In this document: positions 1 through 5,077 of the stretch, in pieces
Layout: every line of letters begins with the position of its first letter
Numbering within the stretch: the stretch's first letter is position 1
Assembly: GCA_041669745.1 (NCBI GenBank)
Contig: JBAYAO010000088.1
Span: forward strand, 1 to 5,077
Reading direction: 5' to 3'
Length of the DNA: 5,077 bases
DNA from: JBAZDV01 sp041669745
GTDB lineage: Archaea > Thermoplasmatota > Thermoplasmata > Methanomassiliicoccales > Methanomethylophilaceae
The notes under the pieces: model-generated
The model's database searches: none
What the model was told of the DNA's origin: nothing
The model's input: the letters and a program-made list of their open reading frames with translations, nothing else
Program-made: the position numbers and the translations under genes

Positions 1-756
1 CCGTTCATACTCATTGCGTGTCATGTGAGCGGCAAGAATCTCGCTGTCGGTCGGAGAGAAACGCACTTCGGCGTATACCGGTCTGATACCGAATATGGTG
101 AGTTGACCGTTTTCCCTGAGTGCATTGGTGGTCAGATTCTTCAACTGGCTTATCATATTGGCGGTCTCGTTGGTATCGGAAAGGGGTTCGCGCACAGAGT
201 TAGCCAAGCAATTTTGGAGTTTGAGGCTCAAACCCTTGCCGGAGAGGAATGTCCATTGCTCCAATCCCTGACGTGTATACTGACATAGTCCACCTGTATC
301 CATCATTCCAAAGTTGGCCACCATGTCGTAGAACTTATACGCGTAGTGGTTGTGATCACTGAAAAGACCCTTGTACCGCTCGAATCTCACCTCTACTTCC
401 AAGGTCCCGTTCACTTTGGTATGATCCTTCAACGCAACAGTGAATGGGACGATGATGGTCGTGTTGTTCTCATTCACCGATAGGACCGTCACCTCGGATC
501 CATGGCGTAGAAGACCGCCGCCGTCGTAGTCACGAACCTTGACATAGTCATTCGTCTCGGCTTTCAGAACGCCGTTGACGAATACGTAGTTTATGAATCC
601 AGGTTCGTTTTTGAATACGTATTTACGGTCTTGTTCGTCCACAGTCTTCTTGATCAACAATTTCCTGTCAGTCAGATTAGCTCCGCCTTCATGGGCGTCA
701 CCATCCGCCATGCGATCATCACCGGCATGGATTACGTCATCATCCGTCTTAGACAC
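1..756 (-). CDS. SPFH/band-7-like protein (tentative), N-terminal part, cut by left edge
   Basis: This is an open frame of 252 codons that starts at GTG (754-756) and runs off the left edge. An in-frame TGA lies just upstream, so GTG is the first possible start; GAGGAG sits 8 bases before it. Residues 1-30 are acidic and low in complexity (SKTDDD, GDDRMADGDAHEGG), with no signal peptide or membrane helix. Residues 45-125 look like a beta-rich domain: FINYVFVNG near 54-61, then ALKDHTKVNGTLEVEVRFE at 108-126. This resembles the 'TkDg-x-v-x-v' strand pair of SPFH/band-7 proteins. Residues 200-233 (ISQLKNLTTNALRENG, then FGIRPVYAEVRF) resemble the helix and 'yGI-x-v-x-x-v-x-i' strand that close such domains. 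The family is inferred from pattern, not a close match. If correct, it would be a scaffold or oligomer-forming protein. The coding call is firm and the function is uncertain. Confidence 0.8.
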   Translation of the reverse strand, partial: MSKTDDDVIHAGDDRMADGDAHEGGANLTDRKLLIKKTVDEQDRKYVFKNEPGFINYVFVNGVLKAETNDYVKVRDYDGGGLLRHGSEVTVLSVNENNTTIIVPFTVALKDHTKVNGTLEVEVRFERYKGLFSDHNHYAYKFYDMVANFGMMDTGGLCQYTRQGLEQWTFLSGKGLSLKLQNCLANSVREPLSDTNETANMISQLKNLTTNALRENGQLTIFGIRPVYAEVRFSPTDSEILAAHMTRNEYER

Positions 757-764
757 TTCAGTTT

Positions 765-770
765 CTCCTC
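765..770 (-). promoter_or_regulatory. Ribosome binding site GAGGAG deciding the GTG start
   Basis: On the minus strand GAGGAG stands 8 bases before the GTG at 756-754. No ATG lies in frame between the upstream TGA and this GTG, so the site supports an unusual start codon for the left-edge gene. Confidence 0.7.
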
Positions 771-840
771 ATTCATTTATTCCTGACGTCTGTAGAGAAA
801 AAATACCCTGCCGACATGGATACCGGTAAAACGTACAATT

Positions 841-852
841 CAATATATATTT
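841..852 (-). promoter_or_regulatory. TATA-like box for the left-edge gene
   Basis: The minus strand reads AAATATATATTG here, the most TATA-like stretch upstream of the GTG start at 756. An archaeal TATA box usually lies about 25 bases before the transcription start, which would put that start near 820 and give a leader of roughly 60 bases. The core is nearly palindromic, so it could also fire rightwards, but no recognisable gene follows on that side. Confidence 0.4.
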
Positions 853-1101
853 GTCTCTTCGACTTTTCATTTGGGAGATGATGCTGGATGAAGAAAAACC
901 CGGTCTGTGATTTTTACAGCAGGCTTATGATCATGAAAGAAGTTCAAGGTTCAAAATGTGACCGAAGATTCGCCGAACACACAGATCGTATCAGGTGAGT
1001 TCGAACGAACGGATAATCCCTGTCGTCAGGTTTGGCCTGAGATGCGGATGTTCCGGTCGAATGGTGGGAGGTATGCCAAGATTCAAACTCTTCCATCTTC
1101 C
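853..1101. other. No recognisable gene
   Basis: I see no convincing gene, RNA or repeat here. Short frames exist on both strands but lack ribosome sites and protein-like composition. A weak inverted repeat CTGT...ACAG flanks a T-run near 905-919, too short to call a terminator. Confidence 0.4.
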
Positions 1102-1347
1102 TCAGAGACCGTCGATAGGGATGAGCATGCACCTGTACCTGCCATGTCTGCTGACGATCGCACAAGCTTTCCTTGATTCGCCGAATTCTATCCTGTGAAT
1201 CCTTCGTTTCATGTATGACAATAAAACGGATATGATACAAAGTGTCGCAATGAATGCCACAAAAAAGAAATATGGATTCATGTCGAAGAAACAATAACCC
1301 ACGATTGGAATGACTGTTACTAGGATCAACGTGTATACGACCGTCAA
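1102..1347 (-). CDS. Possible small two-helix membrane protein, or remnant of one
   Basis: This 81-codon frame has two convincing hydrophobic helices. The first is at residues 2-21 (TVVYTLILVTVIPIVGYCFF). The second is at 25-45 (PYFFFVAFIATLCIISVLL, then SY). Between them is a short turn containing DMN, and the second helix is followed by MKRR and a basic tail of about 35 residues. The positive-inside rule would place that tail in the cytoplasm. The only start giving both helices is TTG at 1347, and I see no ribosome site before it. The frame is open for only about nine codons further upstream. No family is recognised. It could be a real small gene, or the membrane end of a decayed longer gene whose upstream fragments lie at 1391-1617. 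A hydrophilic frame overlaps it in another phase (944-1294) and looks less protein-like. Confidence 0.35.
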   Translation of the reverse strand: MTVVYTLILVTVIPIVGYCFFDMNPYFFFVAFIATLCIISVLLSYMKRRIHRIEFGESRKACAIVSRHGRYRCMLIPIDGL

Positions 1348-1390
1348 CAGATTTTGCAGGGATATTGTGCTTTATAGAAGAATCCGATCG

Positions 1391-1465
1391 TCAGACGTAT
1401 TTCTTGAAAGAATCAGTGTAGATGTTCTCATTCGTTTCCTCTTCGGTATCATTCTGACGGTACAT
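1391..1465 (-). other. Coding-like fragment, 24 codons from ATG
   Basis: The minus strand encodes a charged peptide beginning MYRQNDTEEETNENI and ending DSFKKYV before TGA. It has no ribosome site, only a run of nine A bases before the ATG. Its composition resembles the soluble tail or linker of a protein. It lies between the fragment at 1474-1617 and the membrane frame at 1102-1347, each in a different phase. It may be part of the same broken gene. Confidence 0.2.
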
Positions 1466-1473
1466 CTTTTTTT

Positions 1474-1617
1474 TTATGTCCGAAGGTTGAGACCGTGTGG
1501 CATGTCAGGATGATATATTCTCTGTATCCTTTCCCTGACGGGTGCGGAGACATCGGTCTCCTTTTCCGATATCAGCGAGTGCACATGGCGCATCACCCAC
1601 TCCCTGTTTACTGGCAT
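1474..1617 (-). CDS. Small hypothetical ORF, 47 aa, or 5' part of a broken gene
   Basis: This minus-strand frame starts MPVNREWVMRHVHSLISEKE and continues with an amphipathic, charged stretch (SAPVRERIQRIY) before ending GLNLRT and TAA. Composition and codons (GTG, CTG, AGG, ATA, GAG) resemble the firm genes in the window. The frame stays open twelve codons further upstream to a TAA, so the start is not fixed. No clear ribosome site precedes the ATG, and no family is recognised. The stop is formed by the T and first two A bases of the T-A9 tract at 1467-1476, after which a different phase reads as protein-like. It could be a tiny real gene or the first piece of a decayed one. Confidence 0.25.
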   Translation of the reverse strand: MPVNREWVMRHVHSLISEKETDVSAPVRERIQRIYHPDMPHGLNLRT

Positions 1618-1703
1618 GCCTGGTTGCGGATACGACTTTACTTTAGGTATTCGTTATTCTTACCTTTGAAAAACTGTCTGGCAGCGGACACGGATTCCAA
1701 CAC

Positions 1704-1829
1704 TTAGCAGATGACGAAAGTTTTGATACGGTTATTCTCCAGGACATCCTTCAGTTCATCGTATCTCCTGTATCCAGATATGTCCACGTGTATGTTCATC
1801 ACGAGTGGACCGAAGAATTGCGGATTCGA
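1704..1829 (-). pseudogene. Likely 3' fragment of a lost minus-strand gene
   Basis: Between TGA and TAA the minus strand reads as 41 protein-like codons: an N-terminal part with NPQFFGPLV, then MNIHVDISGYRRYDELKDVL from the ATG at 1799, ending ENNRIKTFVIC. The alternating hydrophobic strand, amphipathic helix and second strand look like part of a folded domain, and codon choice matches gad. The ATG has no ribosome site. The frame just upstream is closed by a TGA, while another phase there (YIEHGSLIESAIL, near 1807-1850) reads more like protein. This is what a frameshifted gene end looks like. I do not recognise the family, and a chance frame is not excluded. Confidence 0.3.
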
Positions 1830-2289
1830 TCAGCGACCCGTGTTCGATATAGCATATGATATTTTCTGATTCAAAGGTCTTCGATATCATTCCTGTTCCG
1901 TTCATCTGTATGTTCCCGCATATTTTCCTGGTTCGGGGACATGATCGCTTCCCTCTGTGGAAAGATGTATCACATGCAGATCATTCCGGCGGTCTGTGCA
2001 TAGTTGTTATACCTCATCATGAGATTCATATTCCCATATCGTCTTTCACTCTGTTTATCTCCAGACTTACGTTCACACGTACAGTGGAATATATGTCCAA
2101 CAATCTAGTATTCGACGCATTGCAGTTCATGTATGGGAGGGAATCATACGGTCCGTACGATCAGAAGTTCAATCAGAATAATTTTACTTTCCGGATATCA
2201 TACCAAGGGCATCTTTATCCGTTGATACTCACTATTGCGTTCGAGGTTATCAGCTCAGTGAGGATTGTGGACGGATCATGTTCCTACGA
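1830..2289. other. Distal gad upstream region, no firm gene
   Basis: No gene can be defended here, but two things stand out. First, the gad frame stays open leftwards to 1856 with no stop, adding 166 codons. Their product is rich in Phe, His, Ile and Ser and is not part of the known decarboxylase fold. Second, the minus strand at 1871-1969 encodes 32 protein-like codons including REAIMSPNQENMREHTDER and ending NDIEDL then TGA. AT-rich TATA-like candidates for gad are AATAATTTTA at 2177-2186 and GAATATATG near 2086. Either would imply a leader well over 100 bases. Confidence 0.35.
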
Positions 2290-2310
2290 TCCTTCTGACG
2301 GTCAGGAGGA
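2290..2310 (+). promoter_or_regulatory. Near-perfect palindrome / hairpin in the gad leader
   Basis: Arms TCCTTCTGAC and GTCAGGAGGA flank a single central G. Nine of ten positions pair, and the tenth is a T-G wobble in RNA. As RNA it folds into an eight-pair stem with the five-base loop ACGGT. It ends 43 bases before the gad ATG. It may be a repressor operator in DNA or a leader hairpin. Its right arm contains GGAGG, which could act as a sequestered ribosome-site-like element. No TATA box lies close by, so I cannot tell whether it is transcribed. Confidence 0.4.
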
Positions 2311-2336
2311 CCGCAGTCGAGACCTTTGTGTCGTCG

Positions 2337-2342
2337 AAGGAG
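2337..2342 (+). promoter_or_regulatory. Ribosome binding site AAGGAG deciding the gad start
   Basis: AAGGAG lies 11 bases before the ATG at 2354-2356. It supports this start over the in-frame ATGs further left (for example 1856 and 2094), which have no comparable site. The resulting length of 464 residues matches the family. Confidence 0.65.
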
Positions 2343-2353
2343 ATACAGATAGC

Positions 2354-3748
2354 ATGGGATTGAAATATCCGAACGGACCAAAGATCAGCGAGAAGAAGAT
2401 CAGACTGGACCCCCTGTTCACGGAAGTGGGTTTCGAGAGTATTCCTCGAACGGTTATGCCCGCATCAGAGATGAGTCCCGATCTGGCTTATCAGATAATA
2501 CATGACGAATTGATGCTGGACGGAAACGCCAGGCTCAATTTGGCCACTTTCGTGGGAACGTGGATGGAGCCTCAGGCGCAGAAACTCGCCAACGAGACTT
2601 TTGATAAGAACATAATCGACAAGGATGAATATCCACAGACGGCGGAGATCGAGATGAGGTGCGTGAGCATCCTAAGTCATCTTTGGAATTCACCGGACCC
2701 GGAGAACTCCACCGGTTGTTCGACGACAGGTTCGAGCGAGGCCGCCATGCTCGGAGGTCTGGCCATGAAGAGAAGATGGCAGCACCGTATGAAATCCGAG
2801 GGGAAGTCCATCGACAAGCCGAATATAGTCATGGGCATAAATGTACAGGTATGCTGGGAGAAGTTCGCCAAATATTGGGATGTGGAGATGCGTCTGGTTC
2901 CGATGGAGGGTGACAGGTTCAATCTATCCGCCGGAGAAGCGGTGAAACTCTGTGACGAGAACACGATCGGGGTCGTAACCATACTGGGTTCCACTTTCGA
3001 TGGTTCTTACGAGCCTGTGAAGGAGATATGCGATGCTTTGGATGAATTCCAAAGGAAGACAGGCGTAGATGTGCCGGTCCATGTGGATGCGGCGTCCGGC
3101 GGTATGCTCGCTCCTTTCATAGATCCTGAACTGGTGTGGGATTTCCGTTTACCAAGGGTGGTGTCCATAAATGCTTCGGGACACAAATACGGTCTTGTCT
3201 ATCCAGGTGTCGGATGGATAGTTTGGAGGGATACTGGTATGTTGCCGAAGGACCTGATATTCAACGTCAACTATCTGGGTTCGAGCATGCCGACATTCGC
3301 GTTGAACTTCTCCAGATCGGGTTCGCAGGTCATTCTGCAATATTACAACTTCCTCCGTCTGGGATTCGAAGGTTACAGGAAAGTCCACGGTTACGCCCGC
3401 GAGGTGGCTACGTATCTGTCCGGAGAGATAGAGAAACTGGGGCCTTTCGAACTCATCACCAGAGGGGATGAACTGCCGGTGTTCGCATTCAGGTTGAGTG
3501 ATGACATCAAGAACTTCACGGTCTTCGACGTATCCAACAGGATGCGCGAAAGAGGATGGCTGATACCGGCTTACACCTTCCCGGCCAACAGAACCGATCT
3601 GGCGGTCCTGCGTGTGGTCGTTAGGAGAGGATTCAGTCACGATCTGGCGGATATGCTGTTGGCGGATCTGAAACGTCAACTGCCCCTGCTGGAATCACAG
3701 CCCGTTCCGATATACGATGAGAAATCGGGTTCAGGGTTCCATCATTGA
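2354..3748 (+). CDS. gadB: Glutamate decarboxylase (PLP-dependent, group II)
   Basis: The enzyme converts L-glutamate to GABA and CO2, consuming a cytoplasmic proton. At 464 residues it equals the usual GAD length (E. coli GadB has 466). Visible landmarks are DELMLDGNARLNLATF at 51-66, the phosphate-loop region TGSSEAAMLGG at 125-135, HVDAASGG at 243-250 with the PLP-nitrogen aspartate D245, and SINASGHKYG at 271-280 with Schiff-base lysine K278. It also has FNVNYLGSS at 303-311 and NFSRSGSQVI at 318-327. The motif VCWEKFAKYWD (166-176) has Glu where E. coli GadB has His167. Plant GADs also have Glu there, so the sequence leans to the plant-like branch, but it lacks a calmodulin-binding tail. 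It ends GFHH, resembling the FKHT end of E. coli GadB, whose His465 closes the active site at neutral pH. It is monocistronic, with a leader palindrome upstream and a terminator candidate downstream. No antiporter gene is adjacent. Confidence 0.97.
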   Translation: MGLKYPNGPKISEKKIRLDPLFTEVGFESIPRTVMPASEMSPDLAYQIIHDELMLDGNARLNLATFVGTWMEPQAQKLANETFDKNIIDKDEYPQTAEIEMRCVSILSHLWNSPDPENSTGCSTTGSSEAAMLGGLAMKRRWQHRMKSEGKSIDKPNIVMGINVQVCWEKFAKYWDVEMRLVPMEGDRFNLSAGEAVKLCDENTIGVVTILGSTFDGSYEPVKEICDALDEFQRKTGVDVPVHVDAASGGMLAPFIDPELVWDFRLPRVVSINASGHKYGLVYPGVGWIVWRDTGMLPKDLIFNVNYLGSSMPTFALNFSRSGSQVILQYYNFLRLGFEGYRKVHGYAREVATYLSGEIEKLGPFELITRGDELPVFAFRLSDDIKNFTVFDVSNRMRERGWLIPAYTFPANRTDLAVLRVVVRRGFSHDLADMLLADLKRQLPLLESQPVPIYDEKSGSGFHH

Positions 3749-3757
3749 AATCGTGTG

Positions 3758-3815
3758 CAATCGGCCCCGGAGGTTGATCACCACCGAGTCCGGTTGTATG
3801 GGTGAAAGTTTTTTT
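3758..3815 (+). terminator. Hairpin plus T7 tract after gad
   Basis: CAATCGG at 3758-3764 can pair with CCGGTTG at 3790-3796 (seven pairs, one of them T-G), with a 25-base loop. A run of seven T bases follows at 3809-3815. Archaeal termination often needs only the T-run, so the T7 is the stronger part of this call. It lies 60 bases past the gad stop. Confidence 0.5.
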
Positions 3816-3828
3816 CCGTCAAATCATT

Positions 3829-4280
3829 TCAAATGTTCTTTCGGTTTTCCCCTTCCACGTACTCCTTGTCTGCATTCATGTACTCCACTGCCGGGACTAT
3901 ATTCCTTAGGGGAGTCATCAGGATTATGATCATGACAGGTTTGCTCAGTTTGTAACAATACTCGATCCGTATATGTGTGATTCTGATCATCTCCCGATAT
4001 CGATGACATGACGGAACCAAGATCCATTCCGGTCGTATCTTTGGATGCGATCACAAATATGAATGCGGTCGATGTATCTTCCGTATATGATCCGACGTAT
4101 GAAGGGTCGTATCAATTGATATGAAATTGGTGTGACTTTGGTATGGTCGTCCAAGACACTCATCTGTAATCGGGACACATCGGCAAGCTCTGATACGGCA
4201 CACATTCTGTTTATCAACGGGACATCATCGGTATGGGACTTCGCAGGTCCGTGTGATGATCCGAACTCGGAATAATTTTA
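3829..4280 (-). other. Coding-like minus-strand fragments in three phases, no firm gene
   Basis: Three minus-strand phases read as protein-like in succession. At 3987-4280 a frame of 98 codons counting the stop (start ATG 4217, no ribosome site) contains MCAVSELADVSRLQMSVLDD. Around 4010-4110 a second phase reads TEDTSTAFIFVIASKDTTGM. At 3829-4020 a third phase has a possible membrane segment, KPVMIIILMTPLRNIVPAV, and ends ADKEYVEGENRKNI then TGA. None has a ribosome site or a recognised family. Joined, they could be one frameshifted gene with a hydrophobic end, but chance frames are also possible in a gap this long. Confidence 0.2.
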
Positions 4281-4319
4281 GGTCTTTGATGTGAGTATCG
4301 TACGCGCTTCGGCTGTCAG

Positions 4320-4348
4320 GACCCCCGCCTTGTTGAGGACCTGGGGTC
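4320..4348 (-). terminator. Possible hairpin after comDE
   Basis: GACCCC at 4320-4325 and GGGGTC at 4343-4348 form a six-pair GC-rich stem with a 17-base loop, about 50 bases past the comDE stop on the minus strand. No T-run follows, so an archaeal terminator function is doubtful. Confidence 0.2.
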
Positions 4349-4395
4349 GGCTACCGCATCGATACATGCACCAGGACGATGCATCTTATTCAACC

Positions 4396-5077
4396 TCATA
4401 CGGATCTCATGAATCTCCTCTTGATCTCGACGGCGGAATACGGGATGTTGGGCGAGTCTGAATTTCCCGGGATTATCATCGTCTGAACGAACCTCACGCC
4501 CCGGGGGGAAGCGAGACACAATCCGATCCCCTCCCGGTCGTATGCGGTCCTGACATCCTCTATGCCGTATCCTCTGGCCACCGACGCCATGTCGACGTGG
4601 GAATACGAGGGGTTGATCTGATTGCCGGTCGATCCGAACGTGCCGTTGTCCATGCATACCACGGTCAAATCCGCTTTGAGTTCCGCCGATGACAGCACGG
4701 GGAATATCGATGAGCCCAGAAGACTGCCGTCGCCGTCGATAACGAACACCCTGCGTTCCGATACGGCCGCCATGCCCACGGCGATCGGCGTCGCCTGCGT
4801 GTAACTGCCCAGCATGTAGAAGTTGGTCGAGCGGTCGCGGACGGCCATGACCTCTTTGGACGGCACGCCTATGTTGGAGATCAGAATATCCTCGTCCCCG
4901 ATGGCGGACAACGTCGCTCTAATCGCCTCCAGGCGTGTCATACTCGGCTCCTTGGTGATGAAGTCGGGAGAACCGTGTACGGTCCGCGATCTCGGTGGAT
5001 AGGATGCATTCGTGCGTTTCGATTCCTTCCACATACCTGGATGGATGAGGATCACTGTGATCCTGTTCTCAGCGAAC
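4396..5077 (-). CDS. comE: Sulfopyruvate decarboxylase, ComE half with end of probable fused ComD half; cut by right edge
   Basis: Sulfopyruvate decarboxylase turns sulfopyruvate into sulfoacetaldehyde and CO2 with thiamine pyrophosphate, a step in coenzyme M biosynthesis. From the Met at 4941, 181 residues match the ComE subunit: NIGVPSKE at 23-30, NFYMLGSYTQA at 40-50, the TPP/Mg motif IDGDGSLL at 68-75, CMDNGTFGSTGNQINPS at 96-112, and the conserved end IIPGNSDSPNIPYSAVEIKR at 156-175. The frame does not stop upstream of this Met. It stays open to the window edge and reads FAENRITVILIHPGMWKESK, then PPRSR, which looks like the tail of the ComD (alpha) half plus a linker. A single ComDE chain is therefore likely. 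AAGGAG sits six bases before Met 4941, so separate initiation there is possible. The alternative identity, phosphonopyruvate decarboxylase, is related, but the match to methanogen ComE is closer. Confidence 0.9.
   Translation of the reverse strand, partial: FAENRITVILIHPGMWKESKRTNASYPPRSRTVHGSPDFITKEPSMTRLEAIRATLSAIGDEDILISNIGVPSKEVMAVRDRSTNFYMLGSYTQATPIAVGMAAVSERRVFVIDGDGSLLGSSIFPVLSSAELKADLTVVCMDNGTFGSTGNQINPSYSHVDMASVARGYGIEDVRTAYDREGIGLCLASPRGVRFVQTMIIPGNSDSPNIPYSAVEIKRRFMRSV
4948..4953 (-). promoter_or_regulatory. Internal ribosome site AAGGAG before the ComE-type Met
   Basis: On the minus strand AAGGAG stands six bases before the ATG at 4941-4939, exactly where stand-alone ComE proteins begin. 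Since the reading frame is open on both sides, this is either a relic of a separate comE gene, an active internal start, or simply the Lys-Glu codons of the linker. Confidence 0.45.

Noticed and set aside
25..829. Plus-strand open frames at 25-288 and 593-829
   Set aside because: They lie opposite the left-edge minus-strand gene or its leader, lack ribosome sites and have no protein-family character; they are shadows.
944..1294. 116-codon minus-strand frame overlapping the two-helix ORF
   Set aside because: It starts at TTG without a ribosome site, is rich in Arg, His and Ser with no domain-like pattern, and its first part is an out-of-phase reading of the hydrophobic ORF.
1467..1475. Nine-base A/T run as a phase-variable or slippery frameshift joining 1474-1617 to 1391-1465
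   Set aside because: The stop TAA uses the T and the first two A bases of the tract, so changing the run length cannot remove it. Ribosome slippage after that stop is also not possible.
1310..1707. Plus-strand frames at 1310-1513 and 1495-1707
   Set aside because: Their composition is not protein-like, they have no ribosome sites, and the minus strand over the same bases reads better.
1452..2302. Ten-base repeat TTCTGACGGT at 1452-1461 and 2293-2302 as a shared regulatory motif
   Set aside because: Several ten-base matches are expected by chance in a window this size, and the copy at 1452 lacks the palindrome's second arm.
2659..3679. Frames inside gad on both strands (2659-2913, 2677-2994, 3136-3471, 3149-3679)
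   Set aside because: They overlap the conserved catalytic coding sequence of glutamate decarboxylase and are shadows of it, including the 176-codon minus-strand frame.
923..3940. Shared TATGATCATGA near 926 and 3925 as a repeat element
   Set aside because: Only eleven bases match around a self-complementary TGATCA core, and the flanks differ.
1..5077. CRISPR array, tRNA or insertion-sequence ends
   Set aside because: No regularly spaced repeats, cloverleaf-like segments or terminal inverted repeats flanking a transposase were seen by eye.

Overview
The window looks like a stretch of archaeal, probably methanogen, chromosome. A sulfopyruvate decarboxylase (coenzyme M biosynthesis) lies at the right end. 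Genes start behind purine-rich GGAG-type ribosome sites, codon choice favours AGG and ATA, one upstream region carries a TATA-like box, and a bare T-run follows one gene. The mix of a methanogen cofactor gene, a gut-type glutamate decarboxylase, moderate GC and long gaps between genes would suit a host-associated lineage such as Methanomassiliicoccales. That placement is inference.

Layout: (1) 1-756, minus strand: the N-terminal 252 residues of a gene running off the left edge. It is probably an SPFH/band-7-like protein, with a GTG start, a clear ribosome site and a TATA-like box about 90 bases upstream. (2) 757-2353: about 1.6 kb without any recognisable gene. Its minus strand holds several short, protein-like reading frames in different phases, one of them a possible small two-helix membrane protein. 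The part nearest the next gene carries a near-perfect 21-base palindrome. (3) 2354-3748, plus strand: a complete glutamate decarboxylase of 464 residues with all main PLP-site motifs. (4) 3749-4395: about 650 bases between convergent genes, with a hairpin plus T7 terminator candidate and more short minus-strand fragments. (5) 4396-5077, minus strand: the ComE (TPP-binding) half of sulfopyruvate decarboxylase. It is preceded in the same uninterrupted frame by what looks like the end of the ComD half, so the gene is probably a single-chain ComDE cut by the right edge.

The three solid genes do not form one operon or pathway. The left gene and gad are divergent, and gad and comDE are convergent. 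Glutamate decarboxylase would consume a cytoplasmic proton and make GABA, a known acid-stress reaction. ComDE makes sulfoacetaldehyde for coenzyme M, the methyl carrier of methanogenesis. No glutamate/GABA antiporter is in the window.

I found no convincing new multi-gene system. The best leads are the palindrome in the gad leader, the in-frame ComD-ComE join with a retained internal ribosome site, and the string of short minus-strand coding-like fragments that may be decayed or fast-evolving small genes.
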